From Flavobacteriales bacterium (GTDB taxonomy: Bacteria > Bacteroidota > Bacteroidia > Flavobacteriales > TMED113), in contig PBGD01000003.1 in the NCBI GenBank assembly GCA_002718895.1, positions 1 through 50,864 of the forward strand: DNA of 50,864 bases, written 5' to 3'. The notes under the pieces are model-generated. The model was not told the origin of the DNA, did no database searches, and worked only from the letters and a program-made list of their open reading frames with translations. Numbering within the stretch: position 1 is the stretch's first letter; each line of letters opens with the position of its first letter. Shown here piece after piece: positions 7,831 through 16,232 of this stretch. Position numbers and translations under genes: made by a program.

Positions 7831-9840
7831 GTGGAATTTCTTAATCCGTCTTTTTTTATTTTTCTTTTATTATTGGTTATACCAATAATAATTCACTTAT
7901 TTAATTTTAGACAATATCAAAAAATTTACTTCAGCAGTACATTTTTTTTAAAAAATTTAAAAGAACAAAGCAAAACAATAAAAAATATAAGGAAGTGGCT
8001 GATTCTTCTAAATAGACTCTTAATTCTTTCATCATTAGTTATTGCATTTTCATTGCCAATTATTAAAAATCAACAAAATAATCAAAAATCAGATGTAATT
8101 AGTTTTTATATAGATAACTCATATAGTATGAGTAGAATAGATAATCAAAATAATGACTTACTTAAAAACTCGAAATTAAATGTAAAGAAAATTATCACTT
8201 CACTAGAACCATCGCAAAAAGTTTTAATCATAACAAATGATTTTGAACCTAAACACCAAAAATTATATTTTCCTCATGAAGCAATTGCAATCATTGATTC
8301 TATTAAATTTTCTTCCAAATCACTTAAACTTGAAAATATATTCAGAAAAAATGAGCAATTCGCAGATACGATGCAAAATAACAGCCTATATTTATTTTCA
8401 GATTTTCAAAAAGGAAAAAGCTCTCAGGACCTAACATTAAATAAAAAATATAAAATAAAAATTGCCATCTTAGAATCTAATAACAACCTAAATATAAGTA
8501 TAGACTCTTGTTACTTTAAACATCCTATAAGAGAACGAAATCAGCTTGAAAATATGTTGGTCAAAATCACCAACCATGGTCCAGAAGATATTACGTCAAA
8601 AGCTACATTATTTATTGATGATGCAATTAAAGCCAATTATGACATAGAAATTCCTGCATTTTCTTCTGTAACTGAAAAAATGCACTATATAAATCCTGAA
8701 AATAAAAATTTTGTTAATGGCTATATTGAGATTGAAGATTCATCTATGGAGTTTGATAATAAATTATATTTTTCTTATTCATTACAAAATAAGATCCCTG
8801 TAGCAGCAATTACAGATGAAAAACTTTCTAAGTATTTAGAAAATATATTTACGGATTCAATATTTATATTAAATACATATAAAGTACATCAAATTGATTA
8901 TAATCAAATTGCTAAAAACAATTTAGTAGTTTTAGATCAACTTAAGAAAATACCCAATGAAATACTTCCAACATTAAGAGATGTTTTAAATAATGGCAAT
9001 AATATACTTATGTTTCCTAACAATGAATCTGACATAAGAAATTATAACAATATCTTAGAGAATCTGAATGGTCCAAAGTTAACTAAATGGACTAATCAAA
9101 AAAATGAAATTGGTTTAATAAATTATAATCATCCTATTTTTGATAATGTTTTTAAACAAAGAACAAAAAAAATTATATTCCCTAAAGTAAAATATTACTT
9201 CAAATTAAATAATAATTTTAAGAATCAATATTTTGAAATTTTACAATTTTTAAATGGAGAATTATTCTTTGGTGAATATATTTACGGTAAAGGCAGCTTA
9301 TATATTGGATGTAGTGATTTGAATATAGATAATAATAATTTTGCTAAGAATGGTCTATTTATACCAATAATTTACAACACAGCACTAATAGATAATAATT
9401 TAGCTAAATTGTATCATTTTCTTGAAAAAGAAACAATAATTGAGAATAATAAAATCAATTTTGATGATCAAGTCAAATTAGTTAATCACAATAATTTTTA
9501 TTTAATTGCTCAAACCCTTTCATCTCCTCAAAAAACACTCATTAATTTTGGAAACAATATTGAAGAAGCCGGAAATTATGATTTAATACTTCATGATAAG
9601 TTTTTAGAACCTATTTCTTTTAACTTTCAAAGAAATGAAAGTAAAATGCAATTCAATAATTTAACTGAAATAAAAAAATTATTTGAAAAAACTAATTATC
9701 AAATTTTAGATTTAAATCAAAATCAATTAAGTGTAGATTATTCAGAAAATAATAAAAATAAAAACTTAGCACATATATTTATTATTATCTCAATAATATT
9801 AATGATAATTGAACTAATTTTACTAAGAAGATGGAATTAA
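7831..9840 (+). CDS. BatA-domain membrane protein with VWA-like region
   Basis: The 669-residue protein begins with the aerotolerance-type BatA N-terminus: FLNPSFFIFLLLLVIPIIIHLFNFR (membrane segment ~6-25), YFSSTFFLKNLKEQSK, and a second membrane segment around 58-76. A von Willebrand A-like region follows, with a MIDAS-type DNSYSMS near residue 94. A middle region resembles CARDB/glutamine-amidotransferase-like folds, and the C-terminus has a last membrane helix before LLRRWN. Members of this family sit in the inner membrane with the bulk in the periplasm. The biochemical function is unknown; the name comes from Bat proteins linked to aerotolerance. The coding end overlaps the dihydroorotase-like gene by 10 bases, a gene pair found repeatedly in Bacteroidota. 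The start is GTG, supported by the promoter just upstream. Confidence 0.85.
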   Translation: MEFLNPSFFIFLLLLVIPIIIHLFNFRQYQKIYFSSTFFLKNLKEQSKTIKNIRKWLILLNRLLILSSLVIAFSLPIIKNQQNNQKSDVISFYIDNSYSMSRIDNQNNDLLKNSKLNVKKIITSLEPSQKVLIITNDFEPKHQKLYFPHEAIAIIDSIKFSSKSLKLENIFRKNEQFADTMQNNSLYLFSDFQKGKSSQDLTLNKKYKIKIAILESNNNLNISIDSCYFKHPIRERNQLENMLVKITNHGPEDITSKATLFIDDAIKANYDIEIPAFSSVTEKMHYINPENKNFVNGYIEIEDSSMEFDNKLYFSYSLQNKIPVAAITDEKLSKYLENIFTDSIFILNTYKVHQIDYNQIAKNNLVVLDQLKKIPNEILPTLRDVLNNGNNILMFPNNESDIRNYNNILENLNGPKLTKWTNQKNEIGLINYNHPIFDNVFKQRTKKIIFPKVKYYFKLNNNFKNQYFEILQFLNGELFFGEYIYGKGSLYIGCSDLNIDNNNFAKNGLFIPIIYNTALIDNNLAKLYHFLEKETIIENNKINFDDQVKLVNHNNFYLIAQTLSSPQKTLINFGNNIEEAGNYDLILHDKFLEPISFNFQRNESKMQFNNLTEIKKLFEKTNYQILDLNQNQLSVDYSENNKNKNLAHIFIIISIILMIIELILLRRWN

Positions 9841-11114
9841 AAAACAACATTATTATTCGAAATGCTAAAATTATTGATGTTAATTCAAAACATCATAATT
9901 CAAAAAAAGATGTTTTAATTATCAATGGAATTATTAAAGAAATAAAAAAAAATATTGAATTTGAATTACCTTACTTCGAAATCAAAAAAAATAACTTACA
10001 TATCTCCCCAGGTTGGATAGATTTACATACAAGATTAGGAGAACCAGGTTTAGAACATAGAGAAACTATAATCACTGGTCTCAAATCTGCTGCTGATGGA
10101 GGTTTTACCAGTGTGGTAGTGATGCCTAATACAAATCCACCAGTAGATAAAAAAAGTGAAGTTATTTTCTTATTAAAAGAGGGAGCAGATAATATAGTTG
10201 AAGTCCTACCTACTGGATGTGTTACTGAAAAATGTCAACAAAAAAAGATTAGTGAGATGTATGATATGCACTTACATGGTGCAATTGCATTTACTGATGA
10301 CAAAAAAAATATCCAAAATGCAAAACTGATGTCAATAGCTTTAGAATATGTAAAAAATTTTAAAGGCTTAATTATGACCACCAACCTTGATAATAACTTT
10401 AACAAAAATGGCCAAATAAATGAAGGTGTTGTCAGTACTGAACTGGGTTTAGAACCATCACCGGAATTATCAGAAGATCTTATGGTAATGCGGAATCTAA
10501 AATTATTGGAGTACACAAATTCTAAATTACATCTATCAACAATTTCCACAAAAAATAGTTTAAGACAAATTAAAGCAGCAAAAACAAAAAAATTAAAAGT
10601 TTCATCTGACGTAGCAGCACATCAATTAATTTTAAATGATGAATCACTTCGTAATTTTGATACCAATTTAAAAGTTATGCCTCCGTTAAGAGATGAATTA
10701 ACTAGAAAAGCTCTAATTAAAGGGATAAAAGATGGTATAATTGATGCCATTTCATCAGATCATAGCCCTATAGAAATAGAATCTAAAAAATGTGAATTTA
10801 ATAAAGCCGAATTTGGAATTATTGGTTTAGAAACAGTGTTTCCAATTACAAATACTATTTTAAAAGATGATTTAAAATTAGAAGAAATTATCCAACTAAT
10901 TAGTTCAAACCCCAGACAAATCCTTGGCATCAAACAACCTATTATTATAGAAAATCAAAAAGCTAATATTACTCTATTTGATCCAGACCTAAAGTGGTAT
11001 TACCAAGAAGATGACATTCAATCATTGTCCAAAAACAGTCCTTTTATAAATCATCAATTTACAGGTAAAAGTTTAGGAATTATTAACAAGGGAGATGTAT
11101 ATATTAAAGAATAA
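9831..11114 (+). CDS. pyrC: Dihydroorotase-like amidohydrolase, metal ligands missing
   Basis: The 427-residue protein aligns by motif with class I dihydroorotase (COG0044): GWIDLHTRLGEPG at 61-73, VVMPNTNPPVD at 97-106, GAIAFTDD at 150-157, SSDHSP at 308-313 and FGIIGLETVFP at 328-338. Active enzymes need an HxH pair, but here it reads H66-T-R68. The HAED segment reads TTNLDNN near 183-189, and the HVST histidine is replaced in LSTIST (235-240). Asp310 is kept. Such proteins in Bacteroidota are usually annotated as dihydroorotase of the pyrimidine pathway, but the lost ligands suggest a non-catalytic PyrC' or a different chemistry. Codon use and length are intact, so it is not a decaying gene. 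It overlaps the gene upstream by 10 nt and the DUF5723 gene downstream by 11 nt. Confidence 0.8.
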   Translation: MELKNNIIIRNAKIIDVNSKHHNSKKDVLIINGIIKEIKKNIEFELPYFEIKKNNLHISPGWIDLHTRLGEPGLEHRETIITGLKSAADGGFTSVVVMPNTNPPVDKKSEVIFLLKEGADNIVEVLPTGCVTEKCQQKKISEMYDMHLHGAIAFTDDKKNIQNAKLMSIALEYVKNFKGLIMTTNLDNNFNKNGQINEGVVSTELGLEPSPELSEDLMVMRNLKLLEYTNSKLHLSTISTKNSLRQIKAAKTKKLKVSSDVAAHQLILNDESLRNFDTNLKVMPPLRDELTRKALIKGIKDGIIDAISSDHSPIEIESKKCEFNKAEFGIIGLETVFPITNTILKDDLKLEEIIQLISSNPRQILGIKQPIIIENQKANITLFDPDLKWYYQEDDIQSLSKNSPFINHQFTGKSLGIINKGDVYIKE

Positions 11115-12381
11115 GTAAAAATTCAACTCCTAATCCTGCATGCATTTTATCAGAAAATTTAGTAAAAAGATTAATAATATTATCAAAATACAAATTAGTG
11201 ACAAAACTATCTCTCCATTGCTTGTTAACTAATAATGAAAAATTAACCCTACTGAATTTATTCACTGAATATACTGGTGCCAGTGTTAATTTTGAGGACT
11301 TAAAGTACGTTTTATATACAATAGAAAATGTTGAAAAAGGCTGAGAAATTTTGAGATTTTGAAAATGATAATTTAAGGATATTTGATTTTTTCTAAAATC
11401 ATTAAATTTATAAACTAAACCCATATTAGTTTCATATGGTAAATATCGTCTTGATTTAATACTGGTAATTTTATTTATTGAAAAAACATCTACTACAGAA
11501 TCATATATATTTGTAAAACCATCTAAAATATTATCATCAATACTATAATCTAATCCATTAAATAAATAATTTCCACTAGAAATAAATTGATTTTCATTCC
11601 ATTGTATAAAACCTAAATCAGATATAGAAGAGTAAATTGAGATATTTTTTGTCAAGTGATATTTTAGTGACAAATCTAGAGCAAGCCCTAAATTTGAAAT
11701 AAATCCTATATCTTCAGTATAGTATGCATTGAAATCAGAGTTAACTAAAGTAGTAAAAGGAGTATTATTACTAATACTATTTTCAGCAGAGAATATTGAA
11801 GTTCGTCCAGCTTCAAATCCAAAAGAAGCAATACCATTAAGAAGTTTTAGTTTGGCTGAAACAAAAGTTTTATTAATTGTACGTGAATAACCAAAATACC
11901 ATTCTAAATAATTATAAGCTTTAATATTATTATTTGAAAGGGAAATCTCTTGATCTAGATATTGATAATTACCATTTAAAATTAAAGATATAAATTGATT
12001 AGAAAAACCACCCTGCAATAAGAATTTATGATTTAATCCAAAAGAATAATTAATATATTTTTTTCTCTTTAAATAATAAAATAATTGATTATTCATATCC
12101 ATATGATGAAAAGATAATTGTGACATATTGTTCATATAGATAGATGGATTAAAAAATAAGATGCTATTTTTTTTATATATAAAATCACTTATTCTAGGTT
12201 TAGAGTATAAATCTAATTGAAAAGATATAAAAGGAACCTTTAAAAAACTGACTGCACTACTATCTAAGTCTACACTAAATTCTGGTAACGGTAGGTCTAA
12301 ATTATGTACTAGATAGCCATCAAGTTGAGCAAATGATTGAAATGAGAAGATTATTATAACAAATTGTAAAAAATTTCTCAT
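11104..12381 (-). CDS. DUF5723 family outer-membrane protein
   Basis: The 425-residue protein has a signal peptide ending in SFQSFAQ (residues ~1-18). It continues as alternating beta-strand-like segments with many Asn, Phe and Tyr, containing the family-type features ISFQLDLYSKPRISDF, LNGIASFGFEAG and LALDLSLKYHLTKNISIYSSISDLG, and a final aromatic strand ending in LLIL. This fits DUF5723, a Bacteroidota family predicted to form outer-membrane barrels and related in pattern to PorP/SprF-like proteins. No function is established. It lies 7 bases after the large lipoprotein gene and is likely co-transcribed with it. Its end overlaps the convergent dihydroorotase-like gene by 11 nt. Confidence 0.8.
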   Translation of the reverse strand: MRNFLQFVIIIFSFQSFAQLDGYLVHNLDLPLPEFSVDLDSSAVSFLKVPFISFQLDLYSKPRISDFIYKKNSILFFNPSIYMNNMSQLSFHHMDMNNQLFYYLKRKKYINYSFGLNHKFLLQGGFSNQFISLILNGNYQYLDQEISLSNNNIKAYNYLEWYFGYSRTINKTFVSAKLKLLNGIASFGFEAGRTSIFSAENSISNNTPFTTLVNSDFNAYYTEDIGFISNLGLALDLSLKYHLTKNISIYSSISDLGFIQWNENQFISSGNYLFNGLDYSIDDNILDGFTNIYDSVVDVFSINKITSIKSRRYLPYETNMGLVYKFNDFRKNQISLNYHFQNLKISQPFSTFSIVYKTYFKSSKLTLAPVYSVNKFSRVNFSLLVNKQWRDSFVTNLYFDNIINLFTKFSDKMHAGLGVEFLLIL

Positions 12382-12388
12382 TATAAAA

Positions 12389-14512
12389 TTAATTTAAATC
12401 AATTTGAGTTTCTACTCCCAATTTTAAAACACATGCTTGATCGGAAAAAATTTTGACAAATTGATTTTCTTGAATATAATTTGATGAACTTAAAGTAACA
12501 TCTATGATAATTTGATTAGTATTTAAAAAACTACTTATTTCTTTATTTGTCAAAGGCACAAAACCCGAGTTTAAAGTAGGTGATACAACATAACCTTCTT
12601 GATTTACTTCTGCAGGTTCAAAAATATTATCTTCTGAATTAATACCAATAAATTGAATCGTATCAAGGTTTTCACCATCAATATTTAGTGAATCACGTAA
12701 AACTAAATCAAACTCCGTACCTAGAGGAAACCCATTTATAAAGTTGTAATGCAGAATTATTCTTTTAATTTTAGAAATATCATCATATTTTATTTCATCA
12801 ATTTTAATGGTATCTCTTAAACTAATATTAGCTGCATTAACACTTAAAGGAAAATCTAATTCAAAACCTAAAAATAGTGCACTTTCTTTAGTAAGAAAAT
12901 TTATATTTCCATCATTTATTATGGATGCTTCTGCTTGATATTCTAAAGTTTTGGGTGGAAGTTCAATTATATCACCAATTACATCTTTTCCATAAATCCA
13001 TTGCATCAAAATACTTTCCCCTTGAATATTAGCTCTATCTATCATAGTATCAATTTCAAAGAAAGCCATAGCACCATCTTCTGCATAGGCATATAGTTGC
13101 CCATTTACATTTGCTCCAATACCAAGTGAATTAGAAATATTTATAGTTAAACTAGGATCTTCAAGTTTCAAACCACTATCAAAATCCTCCAATAAAGATA
13201 GATCTATATTTACCACACCACTTCCTAAATCAAAATTATACGTATCAAAATATCCATCAATATAATCAACTTCTAAATTAGAAAAAGAAAAACTAAACTC
13301 AACAAAATCTGTAGGATTGAGTTCAATAGGAAATTCAGAATTAATAATAATTTCTGCAGAAATTGGTATGAAATTATATTCTTGATTAGGATTAGTAGTT
13401 AAATCTAGCTCCAAATTTGATATATCGATTGAACCTACACTATTAGTACTTAATTGTAATGGTTCTGTTGTAAATATTTGACCATTTTGAGTAGCACTTG
13501 GAATACTAAATTTTAGTTTTAAATCCGTGTTAATTGATGAGTTAATAGAATAATTAATCTGGCCGTTTGATAATTCAATATTATGTATTTGATGACTAGC
13601 ATCATCATCGAGATCTAATTCAACAAATTGTTCACCAACATCAAATACCTGATTATTGAAAGGCATAGTAATAGAGTAAACATTAATATCTGTGATAGAA
13701 AAATTCATTTCTAAACCAGACTCTGGATTAAATGGAAGTTCACCAGCGCTGAGTAATTGAGGAGAAAACTCTAAATTTAGAATATCTAATTCTATTTCAT
13801 TTGAAACTATTTTATTTGATAAATCAATAGAGACATCGTTACTACTATTAGAAAATAAATCAGTAAATGAAACTGTTGCTATAATTTCTGATGTAATTGA
13901 ATTTATAATTGCAACTTCAAGAGCATCAATGTTAAGTGGTAAATTGTTTTCTATTTCAAAATTTAAAAAACCATTTTCAAAATAGATTGATTGAAATTCA
14001 TTTATAACAAATGACAAATCAACTCCAGCAAAATCACTTTCATCAATATTATTAAATAATGAGCCTTGTATATCAGCGTAAAATGGAGATGGGACAATGG
14101 AATTTTCAAAAAGCACATCAATAAGTGCACTAACCAATGGCTCATTACTGTATTCTATGAAAAGATCTCCTAAAAGGAAATTATAACTATAATTAAAATC
14201 ACTAATATCTAAATCAGATAAAAGGAACTGTTCTTCAAAAGAAATCTCATCTTGAATACTGACAAATGATTGTGCTTCCAATTTAAATAATGAATCATCT
14301 CTAAAAGCTAATCTAATAAAGTTATCATCGTCATATATTGTATTTTCTTGTTCAGGTATTAGATTACCAATTGTTATAGTACTATTAATTAAGGGTGCTA
14401 CTAATTCTGGGGACCAATTGTCATTTTCTAACTCTATATTTTCTATATTACATGATAAAAAAAATAGTAATACAACTAAAATAGAAACATTTATGTTTAA
14501 TAACTTGGACAT
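12389..14512 (-). CDS. Large lipoprotein, beta-rich, unknown function
   Basis: The 707-residue protein has a lipoprotein signal peptide with lipobox FLSC (Cys21 predicted to be lipidated). The mature protein is acidic, rich in Asn, Asp, Ile and Ser, and almost wholly made of alternating polar/hydrophobic strands, without obvious helices. Recurrent segments such as SINITDINVYS, FSFSNLEVDYIDGYFD and SLTISNS-like stretches (around 330-480) suggest several tandem beta-sandwich modules. I do not recognise a named domain. It should be anchored to the outer membrane. It precedes the DUF5723 barrel gene by 7 nt in the same direction, so the two are probably functional partners: a surface or periplasmic lipoprotein with its barrel. 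No cleavage motifs, catalytic residues or T9SS tail are visible. Confidence 0.75.
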   Translation of the reverse strand: MSKLLNINVSILVVLLFFLSCNIENIELENDNWSPELVAPLINSTITIGNLIPEQENTIYDDDNFIRLAFRDDSLFKLEAQSFVSIQDEISFEEQFLLSDLDISDFNYSYNFLLGDLFIEYSNEPLVSALIDVLFENSIVPSPFYADIQGSLFNNIDESDFAGVDLSFVINEFQSIYFENGFLNFEIENNLPLNIDALEVAIINSITSEIIATVSFTDLFSNSSNDVSIDLSNKIVSNEIELDILNLEFSPQLLSAGELPFNPESGLEMNFSITDINVYSITMPFNNQVFDVGEQFVELDLDDDASHQIHNIELSNGQINYSINSSINTDLKLKFSIPSATQNGQIFTTEPLQLSTNSVGSIDISNLELDLTTNPNQEYNFIPISAEIIINSEFPIELNPTDFVEFSFSFSNLEVDYIDGYFDTYNFDLGSGVVNIDLSLLEDFDSGLKLEDPSLTINISNSLGIGANVNGQLYAYAEDGAMAFFEIDTMIDRANIQGESILMQWIYGKDVIGDIIELPPKTLEYQAEASIINDGNINFLTKESALFLGFELDFPLSVNAANISLRDTIKIDEIKYDDISKIKRIILHYNFINGFPLGTEFDLVLRDSLNIDGENLDTIQFIGINSEDNIFEPAEVNQEGYVVSPTLNSGFVPLTNKEISSFLNTNQIIIDVTLSSSNYIQENQFVKIFSDQACVLKLGVETQIDLN

Positions 14513-14591
14513 AGATTAGATAAAATTAATAACTTAATTGAAAGCTATAAACGCTATATAACTACTTAAATATATTACTAAAACTTTAAAT

Positions 14592-15395
14592 ATGTTAAAT
14601 TTTGATAAAATTAAAAAATCCAAAAAATTAATACTAATAGCTGGACCTTGTGTTATTGAAAATGAAAAAACAACGTTTGAAATTGCTAAAAAATTAAAAA
14701 TTATTTCTAATAAATTTGAAATTCCTTTCATATTTAAAGCCTCTTATCAAAAAGCAAATAGAACAAAATGGAATTCTTACTCAGGTCCTGGAATAGATAA
14801 GGGTCTTGAGATACTCAAAAAAATTAAAGATGACTTACATCTTGCGCTCACAACAGACGTACATAGTGTAAATGACGTGAAGAAAGTTAATAAGATTATT
14901 GACATCATACAAATCCCGGCTTTTTTATCTAGACAAACTGATATTCTAGTAGCTGCTGCAAAAACTAATAAAATAATTAATGTAAAGAAAGCACCTTTTC
15001 TATCTGGAGAATCATGTAAATTTATTTTACAAAAAATAAATAAATCTGGCAATCTAAATACTATAATCACTGAACGTGGTAACTCTTTTGGTTATCATAA
15101 TTTAATTGTTGATATGAGAAACATACCTATTATTAAGAAAAATAATGTTCCCGTAATAATTGATGCAACTCATTCTAACCAAAAACCTAATCAAAAAACA
15201 GGCAAATCTGGAGGAACACCAAAATTTATAGAAACAATAGCATGTGCCGGTATAGCATCTGGAGCTGATGGTGTGTTTGTAGAAACACATCCCAATCCTT
15301 CATTATCTTTATCAGACGGATCAAATATGTTGAAAATCGATAAGTTAGAACCATTAATTGAAAAATTAATTGCTATTAAAAAAATTATCAATTAA
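14592..15395 (+). CDS. kdsA: 3-deoxy-8-phosphooctulonate synthase
   Basis: This 267-residue cytosolic enzyme condenses phosphoenolpyruvate with arabinose-5-phosphate to give Kdo-8-phosphate, for the lipopolysaccharide inner core. Visible family motifs are IAGPCVIEN near the N-terminus, FKASYQKANRT, PGIDKGLEIL, TDVHS, IQIPAFLSRQTD, VKKAPFLSG, the ERGNSFGYHNLIVDMR segment, DATHSNQKP, and ADGVFVETHP. Length is close to the E. coli enzyme. The lysine of FKASY and the KxPFLSG lysine are present. The common C in front of the ITERG segment is replaced by Asn-Thr-Ile, which suggests a metal-independent form. It stands divergent to the lipoprotein gene. Its stop codon overlaps that of the convergent MBL-fold gene by 4 bases. 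Confidence 0.93.
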   Translation: MLNFDKIKKSKKLILIAGPCVIENEKTTFEIAKKLKIISNKFEIPFIFKASYQKANRTKWNSYSGPGIDKGLEILKKIKDDLHLALTTDVHSVNDVKKVNKIIDIIQIPAFLSRQTDILVAAAKTNKIINVKKAPFLSGESCKFILQKINKSGNLNTIITERGNSFGYHNLIVDMRNIPIIKKNNVPVIIDATHSNQKPNQKTGKSGGTPKFIETIACAGIASGADGVFVETHPNPSLSLSDGSNMLKIDKLEPLIEKLIAIKKIIN

Positions 15396-16162
15396 ACAGA
15401 AATTGATAATCCATCATAAGCTAAAAAAATATTTTCAGGCAACTCTTCTTTAACTTTTCGATGCAGTCCCATATTATGACTGATATGTGTTAAATATGAT
15501 TTTTTTGGTTTTAATTCATTGATTAATAAGAGTGAATCTTTTAAATTAAAATGAGAAACATGCTTTTTCCTCTGTAACGAATTAACTATTAAAATGTCCA
15601 GATTAAGAAGCTTTTTCTTTTCTTCTGAAGAAATAAAACTTGCATCTGTTATGTATGCTAATTTACCAACTCTATATCCTAAAATTGGTAAGATACCATG
15701 ATTTACTCTAATTGGTTGAATTGATAAATTCTCAATTTTAAAAGGGTGATTTTTAATTACATTTAAATTAAACTCAGGTTTTCCTGGGTAATGTGTGTCA
15801 GAAAAAATATAATTATAATCGTTTTCTAAAGAACTGCGCACACTTGATTCACAGTATAAATTTATCGGAGACCTATTCATATAATAAATAGGTCTCAGAT
15901 CATCTAAACCTGAAGTATGATCCCTATGGAAATGGGTAAATAATATGTGATCAATTTTTGAAACATTTAATTTTAATGCTTGTTGTCTAAAATCCGGACC
16001 AATATCAATTAAAATGTTTAAATCGTTTATTGACAATAGAAGAGAACTCCGCAACCGCTTATCACGAATATCTAGTGATTTACAAACAATACAACTACAC
16101 CCAATTATTGGCACTCCCTGAGAAGTGCCAGTACCTAAAAAAATTGCATTTAACTTATGCAT
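15392..16162 (-). CDS. PhnP-like MBL-fold metal-dependent hydrolase
   Basis: The 256-residue protein carries the metallo-beta-lactamase signature THFHRDH at 76-82 and further metal-ligand candidates H155 and D173. The N-terminal FLGTGTSQGVP with C22, C24 and C27 matches the PhnP-type structural zinc site (CxCxxC). Its closest named relative by motif is PhnP (cyclic phosphodiesterase) and the RNase Z-like group. The presumed activity is hydrolysis of a phosphodiester, with the substrate unknown. No phn genes are in the window, so a role in phosphonate degradation is unlikely here. It converges on kdsA with overlapping stop codons and is divergent from the 484-residue protein gene. Confidence 0.85.
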   Translation of the reverse strand: MHKLNAIFLGTGTSQGVPIIGCSCIVCKSLDIRDKRLRSSLLLSINDLNILIDIGPDFRQQALKLNVSKIDHILFTHFHRDHTSGLDDLRPIYYMNRSPINLYCESSVRSSLENDYNYIFSDTHYPGKPEFNLNVIKNHPFKIENLSIQPIRVNHGILPILGYRVGKLAYITDASFISSEEKKKLLNLDILIVNSLQRKKHVSHFNLKDSLLLINELKPKKSYLTHISHNMGLHRKVKEELPENIFLAYDGLSISV

Positions 16163-16179
16163 TCAATAAATTTAATTTT

Positions 16180-16212
16180 TTTGTTCTTTTTTAACAAACT
16201 AACATAAATTTG
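16180..16212 (+). promoter_or_regulatory. Promoter of the 484-residue protein gene
   Basis: A TTTG at 16180-16183 (-33) and a perfect TAnnTTTG (TAAATTTG) at 16205-16212 (-7) are separated by 21 bases, close to the Bacteroidota consensus. The ATG follows 20 bases after the G, leaving a leader of about 15 bases. Confidence 0.7.
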
Positions 16213-16232
16213 TATTATAAAAATAAATCATA

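Noticed and set aside
9831-11114. Decaying dihydroorotase pseudogene
   Set aside because: Full length, no stops or frameshifts, and other motifs intact. Loss of metal ligands recurs in Bacteroidota homologues as I recall them.
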